Positions 35,302-45,267 of a DNA stretch of 64,000 bases are shown here, piece after piece. A model generated the notes under the pieces. The model saw only the letters and a list, made by a program, of their open reading frames with translations, ran no database searches and had not been told where the DNA came from. How positions within the stretch are numbered: the stretch's first letter is position 1; every line of letters begins with the position of its first letter. The stretch comes from Candidatus Vicinibacter affinis (GTDB lineage: Bacteria; Bacteroidota; Bacteroidia; Chitinophagales; Saprospiraceae): positions 713,501 through 777,500 of the forward strand of contig JADJNH010000005.1 in assembly GCA_016714365.1 (NCBI GenBank), in the 5' to 3' direction. Made by a program: the position numbers and the translations under genes.

Positions 35302-37692
35302 TTATCCTTTGATTACTATTTTGCCTGTCTTGCAAAAATCTTTGCCATATATTTTCCAAAGAAGCATGCCTGATCCGGAAAGAAGAGCGGGAAAAGAAAT
35401 TGTTTGTTCGGTATGAAAATTGTCCAGGTTCTGGCTGTATAGAATTTGGCCTTGCAGACTAAGTATAATTAATTTTAGAGCGCCTGAATAATTATTTGGT
35501 TTAATTTTAAGTAGCAAGTTTTCCCGGGAAGAAGGATTGTTGAAGTAAAGGAAATCTGTCAGATCGCTGCTAATATTTCCTATTCCAACTGGAGCAGTGC
35601 TTAATACAGGCACTTGATAAAAGCTTAAAGCACCAATATTCCGGGAATTGGTAATGTATGGCCCCTGAAATATAGTCGAAGAATTGTGGTAATATATTTC
35701 AGGTAGGTAGGTTAAAAAATTTCCACCAGCTCCAGTTTTAAGATCCAGAAGTACGGTGTCTTTTTGAGCGCTTATGTTGTTAATTACGAAAGGTAAACCG
35801 TCCAGGTAGAAATAGTCTATTAACCTAATGTTGACATTGCTAATTACTGTGTCACTAGGAATAATAAATTCTTGAATTCCCGGTTCGAATACCAAATTGA
35901 TTCTGTTTTTGGAGGGTGTTGTGTAATAAGCATATTTGAGATTTGGGGCTGTCATGTCAGGAAGCTCCGGTCCATTGTAAAAATCCTTTTCCACTAATGG
36001 ACTGAGCCATTCCGCCAGAGCTCTATAACCATCAACTGAATAATGACATCCATCATGTCCAGGTAAGCCATTGGTGCTCATTACTGTGATGTCAGGGAAA
36101 GATTTTGGAAGGTTGCGTTGTATTTCTCTTACACCACTGTTGTCACCCGTGCCACAACCGTGGTGAATTTGCATCACATAGATTTTTTTTAACAGGGGGA
36201 GGTCATTTTTCCAATCCTGATAAAGAGATTTAAAATTTTCAAAATATTGAGGGGTCGCATTGCTTTCACCCTGATACCAACATAGGAATTTTACTTTAGG
36301 ACCAAGTTTTGATTGGTTGATGCGATAAAGAAAACTGCCATAAATTGAATTGGGTTCTGCAGGATTAGAATCATTTCGTTGATGCTGCTGAATACTGGTT
36401 CCTCCCACACCACCATTGATTACACAGACAGGCACTTTATGCTTTTTTACAATGTTTTTCGCAAGTTGCATTCCCCATGCCCCGATATCTGGCCCGCCTC
36501 CATACCCGGAAGCACTCGCAGGAGTAAAGAAAGTGTCTTTTTTATTTTGTGAATAATTGAGCCCAAATGTTTTAACAAACGGATCAGAATCATTGGAACC
36601 TCCAAAAATAGAATTAGATTGGCCATTGATTAAAAAGACATCACCACATAAGAGATGATTCCGAATAAATAAGGAACTGTCACCAGAAGCAGAATGCGCA
36701 GTTAATTCCATCCTGTAATCTAAAAGTCCTGATTTAAGAACCGGAGAAAATTGGTATAAAGCTTTTTGATTACTGAAATAAATTGCGGTTGAAAGATTAG
36801 AAATTAATTGATCATTTTGATATAATTTTAGGAAAACAGAATCAAACTTTGAATCGAAAATATAACCTTTCACTTCAAAATTGCATAAATCGTTTTGATC
36901 TCGGGCAAAAAAATGATGATTCCCTGGCACCGACAGGATACTAGAGTCGAGGATGGGAGGGCCCGGGATCTTGTATTCTGCCATTAGCTTTTTCTGAATA
37001 GAATCTCTCGTATTGGTAGGCAGTAATCCGGGAAATAAAATAATAGTACCAATCGAACCATTATAAAAATAGGATCTGTTGTATGCGCCAATGAATATGG
37101 TGGAATCTATATTCGAAGGGCAGAATGCTGAGTCTGCGAATTGAGCGTTTATATAAAAAGTACCTCGTTGAGTGCTTTGATTGTATTCAGCTATTACCAA
37201 TGCAGGTTCTAATCCAGGATCAATAGTTGATATCACCTGGCTGTTAAAATTTCCCTGATGCAACATTTGAGGTTTTGTATTTCCACCAAGCCAAAGTGTT
37301 CGGTTTGCACCACCGATTAAATTATATGAAGGGGCCTCTGTTTTAATTATGAGAAATAAGGTGTAGTCTTTTAAAACAGGGAAAACGGAGGGAAAATCCA
37401 TGTATGAACTTTTTCCGTTTAATTGAATGGAAGGCAATCCATTTATTCCGTTTTTAATAAATTTAGGTCTGGCGTTTGGATTATTTTGTACAGCCTGATT
37501 CCCTGATACATTATCCTTCCAAGAAACAACGCTGCTATCTGGCCCAAGTGTGATACCTGAGCCGGCATTCAGGAATAATATTGGGGTGTGGCTTTGTTGA
37601 CCAATTAAAATTATATTAAAAAAGAATATGAATACAAGTATTGGTAAATTCAAAATGCGGTTAGTGAACCAAATGATATCAATTATTTTCAT
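35302..37692 (-). CDS. T9SS-exported SGNH esterase (sialate O-acetylesterase-like) with LamG-like domain
   Basis: The 796-aa protein has a signal segment (LPILVFIFFFNIILIGQQ). Next is a concanavalin/LamG-like domain (about 40-240) and a beta domain. The catalytic SASA/SGNH region has INGQSNS (Ser nucleophile), WYQGESNA (block III-like) and the late GHDGCHYS, which supplies the Asp and His. A T9SS type A sorting domain ends the protein, from NPSSREN. The family removes acetyl groups from sialic acids or plant polysaccharides such as xylan; which one is unknown. Confidence 0.82.
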   Translation of the reverse strand: MKIIDIIWFTNRILNLPILVFIFFFNIILIGQQSHTPILFLNAGSGITLGPDSSVVSWKDNVSGNQAVQNNPNARPKFIKNGINGLPSIQLNGKSSYMDFPSVFPVLKDYTLFLIIKTEAPSYNLIGGANRTLWLGGNTKPQMLHQGNFNSQVISTIDPGLEPALVIAEYNQSTQRGTFYINAQFADSAFCPSNIDSTIFIGAYNRSYFYNGSIGTIILFPGLLPTNTRDSIQKKLMAEYKIPGPPILDSSILSVPGNHHFFARDQNDLCNFEVKGYIFDSKFDSVFLKLYQNDQLISNLSTAIYFSNQKALYQFSPVLKSGLLDYRMELTAHSASGDSSLFIRNHLLCGDVFLINGQSNSIFGGSNDSDPFVKTFGLNYSQNKKDTFFTPASASGYGGGPDIGAWGMQLAKNIVKKHKVPVCVINGGVGGTSIQQHQRNDSNPAEPNSIYGSFLYRINQSKLGPKVKFLCWYQGESNATPQYFENFKSLYQDWKNDLPLLKKIYVMQIHHGCGTGDNSGVREIQRNLPKSFPDITVMSTNGLPGHDGCHYSVDGYRALAEWLSPLVEKDFYNGPELPDMTAPNLKYAYYTTPSKNRINLVFEPGIQEFIIPSDTVISNVNIRLIDYFYLDGLPFVINNISAQKDTVLLDLKTGAGGNFLTYLPEIYYHNSSTIFQGPYITNSRNIGALSFYQVPVLSTAPVGIGNISSDLTDFLYFNNPSSRENLLLKIKPNNYSGALKLIILSLQGQILYSQNLDNFHTEQTISFPALLSGSGMLLWKIYGKDFCKTGKIVIKG

Positions 37693-37897
37693 TGTCTAAG
37701 AATAAGATTTCATTCTATTCTTGTTGTTATTTATTAAGCAGGAGGACATCAACAATTATAGGAATCAATTTTGTGAGAGATTTTGTTAAAATTAATTCTT
37801 TCTAGACTTACATTTTGAATATTTACAGCTTCTAAAATTTTAGTAATTGATTCAATTCAGGATTATTTAGGCATTATCATTCTCTCTGTGTTATTGA

Positions 37898-37929
37898 AAA
37901 ATGGAATCTGCAATTGCAGATTCCATTTT
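37898..37929 (-). terminator. Perfect 32-nt palindrome, terminator of the DUF4440 gene
   Basis: The arm AAAATGGAATCTGCAA is followed at once by its exact complement, then by a T-run on the minus strand. It lies 13 nt downstream of the DUF4440 stop codon. With A-runs on the other side it could work in both directions, but only the minus-strand gene points at it. Confidence 0.7.
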
Positions 37930-37941
37930 ATAATTTTTATT

Positions 37942-38430
37942 TTAATTTTTCTTGTCTGGAGTAGAGCTTACGTTCATATCTCTAATGCAAACATATTTCC
38001 CATCACGTTTTTGAAACACAGACATGTAATGTCCTTTTTTAGTTTCAGTGCCTGCAGAGTCCAACCGAGTCCAAGAGCCGATTTCTACTGCCATGTTTCC
38101 TTCCGCGAAGATATCTACCACTTTGTAAACGTTGGAATTATTGGTGCTGTCTTTGGCAATATCCTCAGCAATTTTTGCCTGAATGGCAGCCTTGCCTGAA
38201 ACAGGTTCTGAATTCCTTCCATAACTAATGGCATCATCGCTGTAATAGGCAGCCACTGCAGCGGCATCTTTGGCTTTTTCACCAGCCGCAAAAGCATCTT
38301 CCATTTTTTGGATGTCCATTTTTAGTGCATCCATGTCAATCGGCTTTGGTGCCTCTGCAGGTTTTGCACATGAATTGAGAAATAGGGCAATTCCTCCAGC
38401 TAGAATGGACAATTGTTGGTTAACTTTCAT
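37942..38430 (-). CDS. DUF4440 / SnoaL-like (NTF2 fold) lipoprotein
   Basis: The 162-aa protein has a lipobox with Cys21 (FLNSC). The mature part has the DUF4440 pattern: a leading amphipathic helix (MEDAFAAGEKAKDAAAVAAYY), SDDAISYGRN, GKAAIQAKIAED, and a C-terminal sheet with WTRLD, KGHYMSVFQKRDGKYVCIRDM. Such proteins are ketosteroid-isomerase-like scaffolds with varied or unknown roles. It is monocistronic, with its own terminator. Confidence 0.82.
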   Translation of the reverse strand: MKVNQQLSILAGGIALFLNSCAKPAEAPKPIDMDALKMDIQKMEDAFAAGEKAKDAAAVAAYYSDDAISYGRNSEPVSGKAAIQAKIAEDIAKDSTNNSNVYKVVDIFAEGNMAVEIGSWTRLDSAGTETKKGHYMSVFQKRDGKYVCIRDMNVSSTPDKKN

Positions 38431-38828
38431 TTTAATTTGTTTTGTTTGATTAAATAATTTTGCAATTTAGTTATATTTTTAGAATTGTGTAATAAGTATC
38501 ACTGGAATATTACTTCCCTGAATCGAATTTATAAAAATCCGGAATTAACCTGCTGTATTCGTCCATGCCTGTTTAATTTTATATTGAAAAATTGTATTCT
38601 AAATCGAAACAGGTTAATTTGCTCCTTTCCTGAGCCCAGCTTTCCTTTTTGATAAACATCAATAGGGTGGTTGTAATTGATAATATGTAATTATATTTTC
38701 AACAGTCAACAGACTGGTTTAGTCATCCCAAAGTTGGTCCGGTATATATTAGTATTTTAAGTCTGTCGGATTAAATATGAAACTTTTAAAATTCAGAAAT
38801 TAAGATGTGGGCTTTTGAACATTTGAAA
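38431..38828. other. Intergenic region, no gene seen
   Basis: About 400 nt of AT-rich DNA between the DUF4440 gene and the end of the copper chaperone gene. I see only weak hairpins and no ORF or RNA gene. Confidence 0.5.
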
Positions 38829-38868
38829 TTCAAAAATGATGCGAGTAATCCTATAATCATTTTTTGAA
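38829..38868 (-). terminator. Weak terminator-like hairpin after the copper chaperone gene
   Basis: TTCAAAAATGAT (38829-38840) pairs with ATCATTTTTTGAA (38856-38868) around a 15-nt loop, just beyond the stop of the CopZ-like gene. The stem is AT-rich, so the prediction is weak. Confidence 0.35.
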
Positions 38869-38869
38869 T

Positions 38870-39082
38870 TCAAATCAGAGAATCTATTTTAAAGCCGGTC
38901 TTTTGAACAGCTTTAATTATTTCTTCCTCACTTATTTGGTCGTTTGAAACAGTTAATATTTTATTTGGATCTGTAATATCAACTGACCAATTGCCTGCAC
39001 CCACGGAATCATTTAAAGAATTGGTTACCTTGGCTACACATCCAGAACAGTTAACATTTGTCTTAAATTTTTTAATTTCCAT
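38870..39082 (-). CDS. Heavy-metal-associated (CopZ-like) copper chaperone
   Basis: The 70-aa protein is a single HMA domain with the metal-binding pair in NCSGCVAK (Cys12 and Cys15) and the typical later elements VDITDPNKILTV and EEEIIKAVQKTGFKI. The usual Met before the first Cys (MxCxxC) is replaced: the sequence reads VNCSGC. It lies 80 nt downstream of copA on the same strand, so it likely shuttles Cu(I) to that pump. Confidence 0.85.
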   Translation of the reverse strand: MEIKKFKTNVNCSGCVAKVTNSLNDSVGAGNWSVDITDPNKILTVSNDQISEEEIIKAVQKTGFKIDSLI

Positions 39083-39162
39083 TTTTTGGTTTTATTTATT
39101 ATTATGAGTAGTTAATTTTTCCGTTGAACCAACTAAAAATTTGATTCAACTAATTTACTTAA

Positions 39163-41586
39163 TTATTTTAGTTTAGCATTTTTAAGCCTCAGACTGTTTG
39201 TAACTACAGACACGGAACTCAAGGCCATTGCCGCCCCTGCAATCATCGGATTAAGTAAGAATCCATTTATAGGATAGAGAATACCAGCAGCAAGAGGGAT
39301 GCCAATGATGTTGTATACGAAAGCCCAAAATAAATTTTGTCTGATTACTGCTACAGTAATTTTGGAAAGTTGAATAGCTTCCATTACTTTGGTAAGGTCC
39401 GAGGAGATTAAAGTCATTTTGGCAACATCCATGGCAATGTCACTGCCTTTACCCATCGCAATGCTGACATCCGCCTGTGCAAGTGCCTGACTGTCGTTAA
39501 TCCCATCACCTACCATTGCCACTATTTTTTCTTTCTGTTGTAATTTTTTAACAAAATTAGCTTTATCAGCAGGCAACATTTCAGATTTGAAGTTTGTAAT
39601 TCCGGTCTGTTTGGCAATTGATGCAGCGCTATTTTGGCTATCTCCTGTGAGCATGTATACTTCAATACCGGCTGATCTAAGTTGTTTGATTGCAACAACG
39701 GAAGATGCTTTAATTTTATCTGAAATCGCAATTATAGCCAATGCCTGACTAGCGTCTGCAAACCAAATTACGGTTTTTGCTTGTTCCAACCATAATTCAT
39801 TCTTGGTAAGTAATGAAGGATCTATTAATATTTTATATTTATCTAAGAATGCAGAATTTCCAACATAAAACCAATTATCATTTATCTGTGCTTTTACACC
39901 AAGACCTGTAATGCTTTCAAAATTTCTAATTTCAGAACTTCCTTCTAAATTTAAATACCTAACGATGGCCTCTGCCAGAGGATGTTCAGATTGTTTTTCA
40001 ATGGATTGCAAAATAGTGGCATCATTTTTATTTTCATTCAACCAATAGATTTCCGCTACATCAGGTTTCCCTTCTGTAATAGTGCCAGTTTTATCCAATA
40101 TTACTGCATTTATTCGTTTTGCTAATTCCAAACTCTCTGCATCCTTGATAAGAATTCCATTTTCTGCTCCCTTTCCCACACCTACCATAATGGCCGTAGG
40201 GGTAGCTAAACCCAATGCACAAGGGCATGCTATAACCAATACCGTAATCATCGATAGCATTCCTTGTGTCAGACCATTCTCCCCACCAAAAGTGAGCCAT
40301 GCCAAAAGCGTAATTATTGCGATTCCGATTACGATCGGAACAAATATACTTGCAATTTTGTCTACTAATTTTTGGACAGGAGCTTTACTTCCCTGAGCCT
40401 GTTGTACCATGTTTATTATCTGTGAAAGGACCGTATCTCCTCCCACCTTGTTTGCTATAAATTCAAAGCTGCCTTTTTGATTAATTGTTCCAGCAAAAAC
40501 CACATCGTCCAGTTTTTTTTCAACAGGAATTGGTTCTCCGCTGATCATACTTTCGTCCACGAAGGAAGATCCTTTTGTAATAATACCATCAACCGCTATT
40601 TTTTCACCCGGTTTTACTAAGAGGGTATTTCCTATGGAAACATTGGATATTTTTGTTTCCACATGAAGTCCTGATTCCATTATTACAGTAACGGTTTTTG
40701 GTTGAAGCCCCATCAACTTTTTTATTGCAAAAGATGAATTACCTTTTGCTCTTTCCTCCAGCCATTTACCTAATAGAATAAATGCAATTACAACGGTTGC
40801 TGCTTCGAAATACACATGTGCGTGGTGTCCTCTGGAATGCCAATAATCCGGATTCAAAGTGTTGAAAACACTGAATAAATAAGCCGTACCTGTGCTCATG
40901 GCCACAAGTGAATCCATATTGGTCGATCCATGTTTTATTTGTTTCCAGGCATTGATAAAAAATTGTCGACCAAAAATGAAAAGTACCGGTGTTGACAACA
41001 GCCACATAATGTAGTTTGCATAGTTTGTATTCATAAAGAACATTCCAATGATCACTACTGGAATTGAAAGAACTATGGCAGCAATGGTTTTTTTTTGTAG
41101 AAGTTTAAATCTTTGTTGTTGAATATCTTGCAACTGGTCTTTAGCCTCATCACTTTCATCAACCATTAAATCATATCCTATGCTTTGTAAGGCAGATTTT
41201 AATTTTTGTGGATTTGTTACAGTGGGTATGTATTCGACCATTGCATTTGTATTTGCGTAGTTGACGCTGGCTTTGATAATTCCCGGTTGAATTTCCAGAA
41301 TATTTTGAGCACTGCTTGCACAAGAAGCACAACTCATATTAAGCACAGGAAAAATACCCTTAACGGTGGGCACTTCGTAGCCTAATTGGCGAATAATTTC
41401 AACAGAGTGAACCAAAGCATCTTGCAGGTCGGTTGCTTCAATTAATGCCCTGTTATTATTTAATTCAACTTTATGACTTGTGATTCCCTCAATTTTAGCC
41501 AAGGCTTTGTCAATTATCATCGCGCAGTGTTCACTGTCCATTCCTTCCAAAGGGATTATAATTTGACTTTCTTTCACGATATTCAT
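39163..41586 (-). CDS. copA: Copper-translocating P1B-type ATPase
   Basis: The 807-aa protein has two N-terminal HMA domains. The second has the metal site MSCASC. The first reads GMDSEHC, with Ser in place of the first Cys, so it probably cannot bind Cu in the normal way. Then come the membrane helices with CPC at 454-456, the phosphorylation site DKTGT at 498-502, a TGD motif (MLTGDSQN) and GDGINDSQAL. These mark a P1B-1 Cu(I) exporter. A promoter with an inverted repeat lies just upstream, and the chaperone gene follows downstream. Confidence 0.93.
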   Translation of the reverse strand: MNIVKESQIIIPLEGMDSEHCAMIIDKALAKIEGITSHKVELNNNRALIEATDLQDALVHSVEIIRQLGYEVPTVKGIFPVLNMSCASCASSAQNILEIQPGIIKASVNYANTNAMVEYIPTVTNPQKLKSALQSIGYDLMVDESDEAKDQLQDIQQQRFKLLQKKTIAAIVLSIPVVIIGMFFMNTNYANYIMWLLSTPVLFIFGRQFFINAWKQIKHGSTNMDSLVAMSTGTAYLFSVFNTLNPDYWHSRGHHAHVYFEAATVVIAFILLGKWLEERAKGNSSFAIKKLMGLQPKTVTVIMESGLHVETKISNVSIGNTLLVKPGEKIAVDGIITKGSSFVDESMISGEPIPVEKKLDDVVFAGTINQKGSFEFIANKVGGDTVLSQIINMVQQAQGSKAPVQKLVDKIASIFVPIVIGIAIITLLAWLTFGGENGLTQGMLSMITVLVIACPCALGLATPTAIMVGVGKGAENGILIKDAESLELAKRINAVILDKTGTITEGKPDVAEIYWLNENKNDATILQSIEKQSEHPLAEAIVRYLNLEGSSEIRNFESITGLGVKAQINDNWFYVGNSAFLDKYKILIDPSLLTKNELWLEQAKTVIWFADASQALAIIAISDKIKASSVVAIKQLRSAGIEVYMLTGDSQNSAASIAKQTGITNFKSEMLPADKANFVKKLQQKEKIVAMVGDGINDSQALAQADVSIAMGKGSDIAMDVAKMTLISSDLTKVMEAIQLSKITVAVIRQNLFWAFVYNIIGIPLAAGILYPINGFLLNPMIAGAAMALSSVSVVTNSLRLKNAKLK

Positions 41587-41606
41587 ATATTAAGATATAG
41601 AAACAA

Positions 41607-41643
41607 CAAAAATAGTGTTATATGTTCTGTAGAAGTTACAGAA
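41607..41643 (-). promoter_or_regulatory. copA -7 box and candidate operator
   Basis: On the minus strand TATTTTTG (41614-41607) matches the -7 consensus. Just upstream, 41625-41643 is a 19-nt inverted repeat, TTCTGTA-N5-TACAGAA, which covers the region where the -33 contact would be. This position suits a repressor or an activator that responds to copper. No regulator gene is nearby, so the binding protein is unknown. Confidence 0.5.
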
Positions 41644-42458
41644 TTATCGTTTTGATTTATATTAATTCAGCAATATAGGAGTTCTTAAGTTCAATTGATC
41701 TACCTAATGTCAACTAATTGTATACGATTATTATGAATGGATTTTTTACTCTGAAGATTCAGCTGCAAGTTTCTTACCCTAAATGCATTCTTCATTTGTG
41801 CCTTTTTAAACTCAGTAGATTTTACTTTATTCAACAGAAAGAGTTCTACTAAAGATCTTATGGAAGTTGAATTACTTCAATTCTAATTACTTAGATTTAT
41901 CTGTTTTTATTTTACTCTTTTAACTTTTGATCAATTGTTAAAAACCCTAGTAATGAGTCATAATTAAATGAATAAAATTTTGAAATTGCTGATCTAATTC
42001 TATTGGTTAGGTTACATTAAATCCAATACAATTCAGGTGGTATGCGTTGCAAGAAATTTAGGTTGGTGTATAATTGGGCCGGTCAAAACCGAGCATTAAA
42101 ATAGGGGTATTCAGTTCCCTTCTCTTAATAATTTAAACCCAAAATCATAATATAGAATTAAGGTCATTAAAATCTAAATACAAAAGTCGCCATTGGGTCC
42201 ATTTCAAAACGTTTTTCGTGGGTCTCTTTCAAAACCCAAAATCACAAAAATTCAATTTAAATATCAATAATACAATAAAATATAAATTACATTTGTTTAT
42301 ATATATAAGTTTTAATACTGTATCTTCCATGAATGCCTCAAATCGAGTAATTTTGTTGCTCCTTTTGAATCAGAATACGCCCATGCCATTAAGGGCTCAA
42401 GGGTTAGATGAAAATATGAGGAGAGGCCTATCTTGTTAGGGCTGTAAAAACGAAACTT
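41644..42458. other. Large non-coding gap between copA and the polysaccharide operon
   Basis: More than 800 nt with low GC and no convincing gene. It contains a 17-nt direct repeat with two mismatches (42194-42210 and 42219-42235, TGGGTC..TTTCAAAAC). A 73-codon frame at 42218-42439 looks random. The promoter and untranslated leader of the polysaccharide operon must lie here, but I cannot place a clear -7/-33 pair. Confidence 0.5.
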
Positions 42459-43748
42459 ATGTTCGAAGATTTATTAAATAAGAGAAAATCAATTGGAGTG
42501 GTAGGCCTTGGATATGTGGGACTGCCGCTGGCTCTGGTGCTGGCAAAAAAATTTAAAGTAATAGGTTTTGACATTAGCGAGTCCAGGATCCAAAAGATGA
42601 AAGACCATATTGATCCATCCCGTGAACTTGGCCAAGCAGATTTTGAAGGGGCTGATATTGAATTTAGTGCTGATTTGAAGGATCTGGCCAGAGCAAGCTT
42701 TTACATTGTTGCTGTCCCCACACCTGTAGATGAGCATAAAGTTCCAGACTTAAAGCCTATTTTAGGTGCGACAAGTTCTGTGGCCAAGGTATTAAAGAAA
42801 GGGGATTATATTATTTATGAATCAACCGTTTACCCAGGTTGTACGGAAGAAGACTGTAAGCCTATTTTGGAATCTATTTCAGGTCTTAAATTTGGAACAG
42901 ATTTTAAGCTGGGATATTCACCTGAAAGGATAAACCCCGGAGATAAAAGTCGCACGCTTGAAAATATCTTGAAAATAGTTTCAGGGAGTGATGAGGAAGC
43001 TTTGAATACTATCTCAAAAGTGTATGGTGCAATCATTCATGCCGGAATTTATAAGGCAAGCAGTATCAAAGTTGCTGAGGCCGCAAAGGTCATTGAGAAT
43101 ACACAAAGAGATCTCAACATTTCTTTTATGAATGAACTTTCGATCATCTTTGATCGGATGGGAATTGATACCCGGGAGGTAATTGAAGCAGCAGGCACAA
43201 AATGGAATTTTTTGAAATTTTACCCTGGGCTAGTCGGCGGTCACTGTATAGGGGTAGATCCGTACTACCTGGTTCATAAGGCAAAGGAGTTGGGATATGA
43301 CCCGCAGGTCATTCTCAGTGGAAGAAGGATAAATGATGGCATGCCGGCATTTGTTGCAAAGAAGTTGGTGCAGTTATTAATTTCCAAAGAAAAGAACCCG
43401 GGTAATTGCAAAGTCTTGATTCTTGGAATCACCTTTAAGGAAAATGTGTCAGACATTCGCAATTCCAAAGTTGCTGACTTGTATCATGAATTACATGCTT
43501 ATTCTGTACAAGTCGATGTGGTGGATCCTTATGCAGATCCTGAAGAAACGGAAGAAGAATATGGCATTCATATCAAATCTCAGCCGGCCAGCGATTATGA
43601 TGCAGTTATCGTTGCGGTGGGACATGATGAATTCCGGAAGATGCAAATGAAAGATTTTAAAGAATTGATGAAGGAAAAGCCTGTTTTAATTGATTTAAAA
43701 GGATTGTATATGCGTCCCGATGATTCAATCCATTATTGGCGCTTATAA
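42459..43748 (+). CDS. UDP-N-acetylglucosamine 6-dehydrogenase (WbpA/TviB type)
   Basis: The 429-aa protein is an NAD-dependent nucleotide-sugar dehydrogenase. It has the Rossmann start GVVGLGYVGLPLALVLA, YESTVYPGCTEE, GYSPERINPGDK and the catalytic Cys in GLVGGHCIGVDPYYL. These spellings, particularly SPERINPGDK and GGHCIGVDPYYL, mark the WbpA/TviB/WecC branch rather than UDP-glucose dehydrogenase. It would oxidise UDP-GlcNAc to UDP-GlcNAcA, the first step of the ManNAc(3NAc)A pathway encoded downstream. Confidence 0.85.
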   Translation: MFEDLLNKRKSIGVVGLGYVGLPLALVLAKKFKVIGFDISESRIQKMKDHIDPSRELGQADFEGADIEFSADLKDLARASFYIVAVPTPVDEHKVPDLKPILGATSSVAKVLKKGDYIIYESTVYPGCTEEDCKPILESISGLKFGTDFKLGYSPERINPGDKSRTLENILKIVSGSDEEALNTISKVYGAIIHAGIYKASSIKVAEAAKVIENTQRDLNISFMNELSIIFDRMGIDTREVIEAAGTKWNFLKFYPGLVGGHCIGVDPYYLVHKAKELGYDPQVILSGRRINDGMPAFVAKKLVQLLISKEKNPGNCKVLILGITFKENVSDIRNSKVADLYHELHAYSVQVDVVDPYADPEETEEEYGIHIKSQPASDYDAVIVAVGHDEFRKMQMKDFKELMKEKPVLIDLKGLYMRPDDSIHYWRL

Positions 43749-43757
43749 AGTGTAGAC

Positions 43758-45062
43758 ATGAAAATTGCAGTAATTGGAACAGGGTATGTAGGTCTCGTCA
43801 CAGGAACTTGTTTTGCTGAAACCGGCCATCATGTAATGTGCGTTGACAACAACAGTGAGAAAGTAAATAGACTTCAGCAGGCGGACATTCCGATTTTTGA
43901 GCCGGGTCTGGATTTGTTATTTGATCGAAACACTCGTGATAAAAGGCTTTCTTTTAGCACCGATTTGAGGGCTGCAGTGAATTTTGCTGAAATAATTTTT
44001 CTCGCATTACCTACACCACCCGGCGAAGATGGTTCTGCTGACTTGAGTTATGTGATGCAGGTTGCTGAAGAGCTCTCGGCACTTATATCACATTATACGG
44101 TTATCGTCAATAAGAGTACGGTGCCTGTTGGGACCGGTGAAAAAGTAAAAGAGATTCTTTTGAAGAAATTAAGACCGGAAGAATTTGATGTAGTTTCTAA
44201 TCCGGAATTTCTCCGTGAGGGTGTTGCGGTGGATGATTTTTTGAGACCCGACAGAGTGGTGATCGGCACTGAAACAGAACGTGCTACCAGAAAGATGAAG
44301 GAATTGTATGAGCCTTTTGTTAGGCAAGGAAATCCAATTTACATCATGGATTTGCGAAGTGCGGAACTTACTAAATATGCTGCAAATGCCTATTTGGCTG
44401 CCCGGATAAGTTTTATGAATGAAATTGCAAATTTATGTGAAGCGACCGGAGCCAACGTGGACATGGTAAGGGTTGGAATGGGTTCTGACAACCGTATTGG
44501 GAAACGTTTTTTATTCCCTGGGGTAGGATATGGAGGATCTTGTTTTCCTAAAGATGTCAAAGCTTTATACCACACTGCTGAAAATCATGAATATCATTTT
44601 AGGATATTAAAGGCAGTCATGGAGGTAAATGAAATTCAGAAGAAAGTTCTCAGTGATAAAATATATAAGTATTTCAAAGGTGACTTGCGTGATAAGAAGA
44701 TTGCTATTTGGGGATTGGCCTTTAAACCCAATACAGATGACATTCGTGAGGCTCCGGCATTGCAAATAATAACTGATCTTCTGTCAGAAGGCGCCATAAT
44801 TTCAGCTTATGATCCAGAAGCAAATCACCATGTAAGAGCTGTGTTTGGTGATCGCATAGAAATTTCTGATGAAATGTATTCAGTGCTAGACAATGCTGAT
44901 GCACTTGCAATCATTACCGAGTGGAGTGTTTTTCGTTCACCTGATTTTGAACAAATGATGCAGCAGATGAAGAATCCGCTGATCTTTGATGGGCGCAATG
45001 TTTTTGAGCCTGAAAAAGTAAGGGAAAAGGGATTTGATTATTTTAGTATTGGAAGAGAATGA
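43758..45062 (+). CDS. ugd: UDP-glucose 6-dehydrogenase
   Basis: The 434-aa protein starts with the Rossmann motif MKIAVIGTGYVGLVTGTCFAE. It carries NKSTVPVGTGEKV, VVSNPEFLREGVAVDDF and the catalytic Cys in GVGYGGSCFPKDVKAL, all typical of Ugd. It makes UDP-glucuronate from UDP-glucose, a donor for acidic polysaccharides. It begins 9 nt after the first dehydrogenase, so both are cotranscribed. Confidence 0.92.
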   Translation: MKIAVIGTGYVGLVTGTCFAETGHHVMCVDNNSEKVNRLQQADIPIFEPGLDLLFDRNTRDKRLSFSTDLRAAVNFAEIIFLALPTPPGEDGSADLSYVMQVAEELSALISHYTVIVNKSTVPVGTGEKVKEILLKKLRPEEFDVVSNPEFLREGVAVDDFLRPDRVVIGTETERATRKMKELYEPFVRQGNPIYIMDLRSAELTKYAANAYLAARISFMNEIANLCEATGANVDMVRVGMGSDNRIGKRFLFPGVGYGGSCFPKDVKALYHTAENHEYHFRILKAVMEVNEIQKKVLSDKIYKYFKGDLRDKKIAIWGLAFKPNTDDIREAPALQIITDLLSEGAIISAYDPEANHHVRAVFGDRIEISDEMYSVLDNADALAIITEWSVFRSPDFEQMMQQMKNPLIFDGRNVFEPEKVREKGFDYFSIGRE

Positions 45063-45267
45063 ATCATTATTAATATGTTTATTGAGTGAATGATGAAGAG
45101 TAAGCATGTAGAAACAATCTCTAAGAAATTATTTGAATCATAATGTAATTATTCTATGATTTATAAAATATTTGATGTGATTCCATACCCATTTTTATAA
45201 ATGAAAATGGACTTAATGTCAGCAATTAAATTTTCGATATCAATTTTAAAAAAATAAAATAAATACC

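Noticed and set aside
37898..37929. Perfect 32-nt palindrome as an insertion-sequence end or phage site
   Set aside because: Its position just after a stop codon and its T-run make a terminator the simpler reading; no transposase is near.
42218..42439. 73-codon plus-strand frame before the polysaccharide operon
   Set aside because: Non-ATG start, Asn/Leu-rich random composition, no family features.
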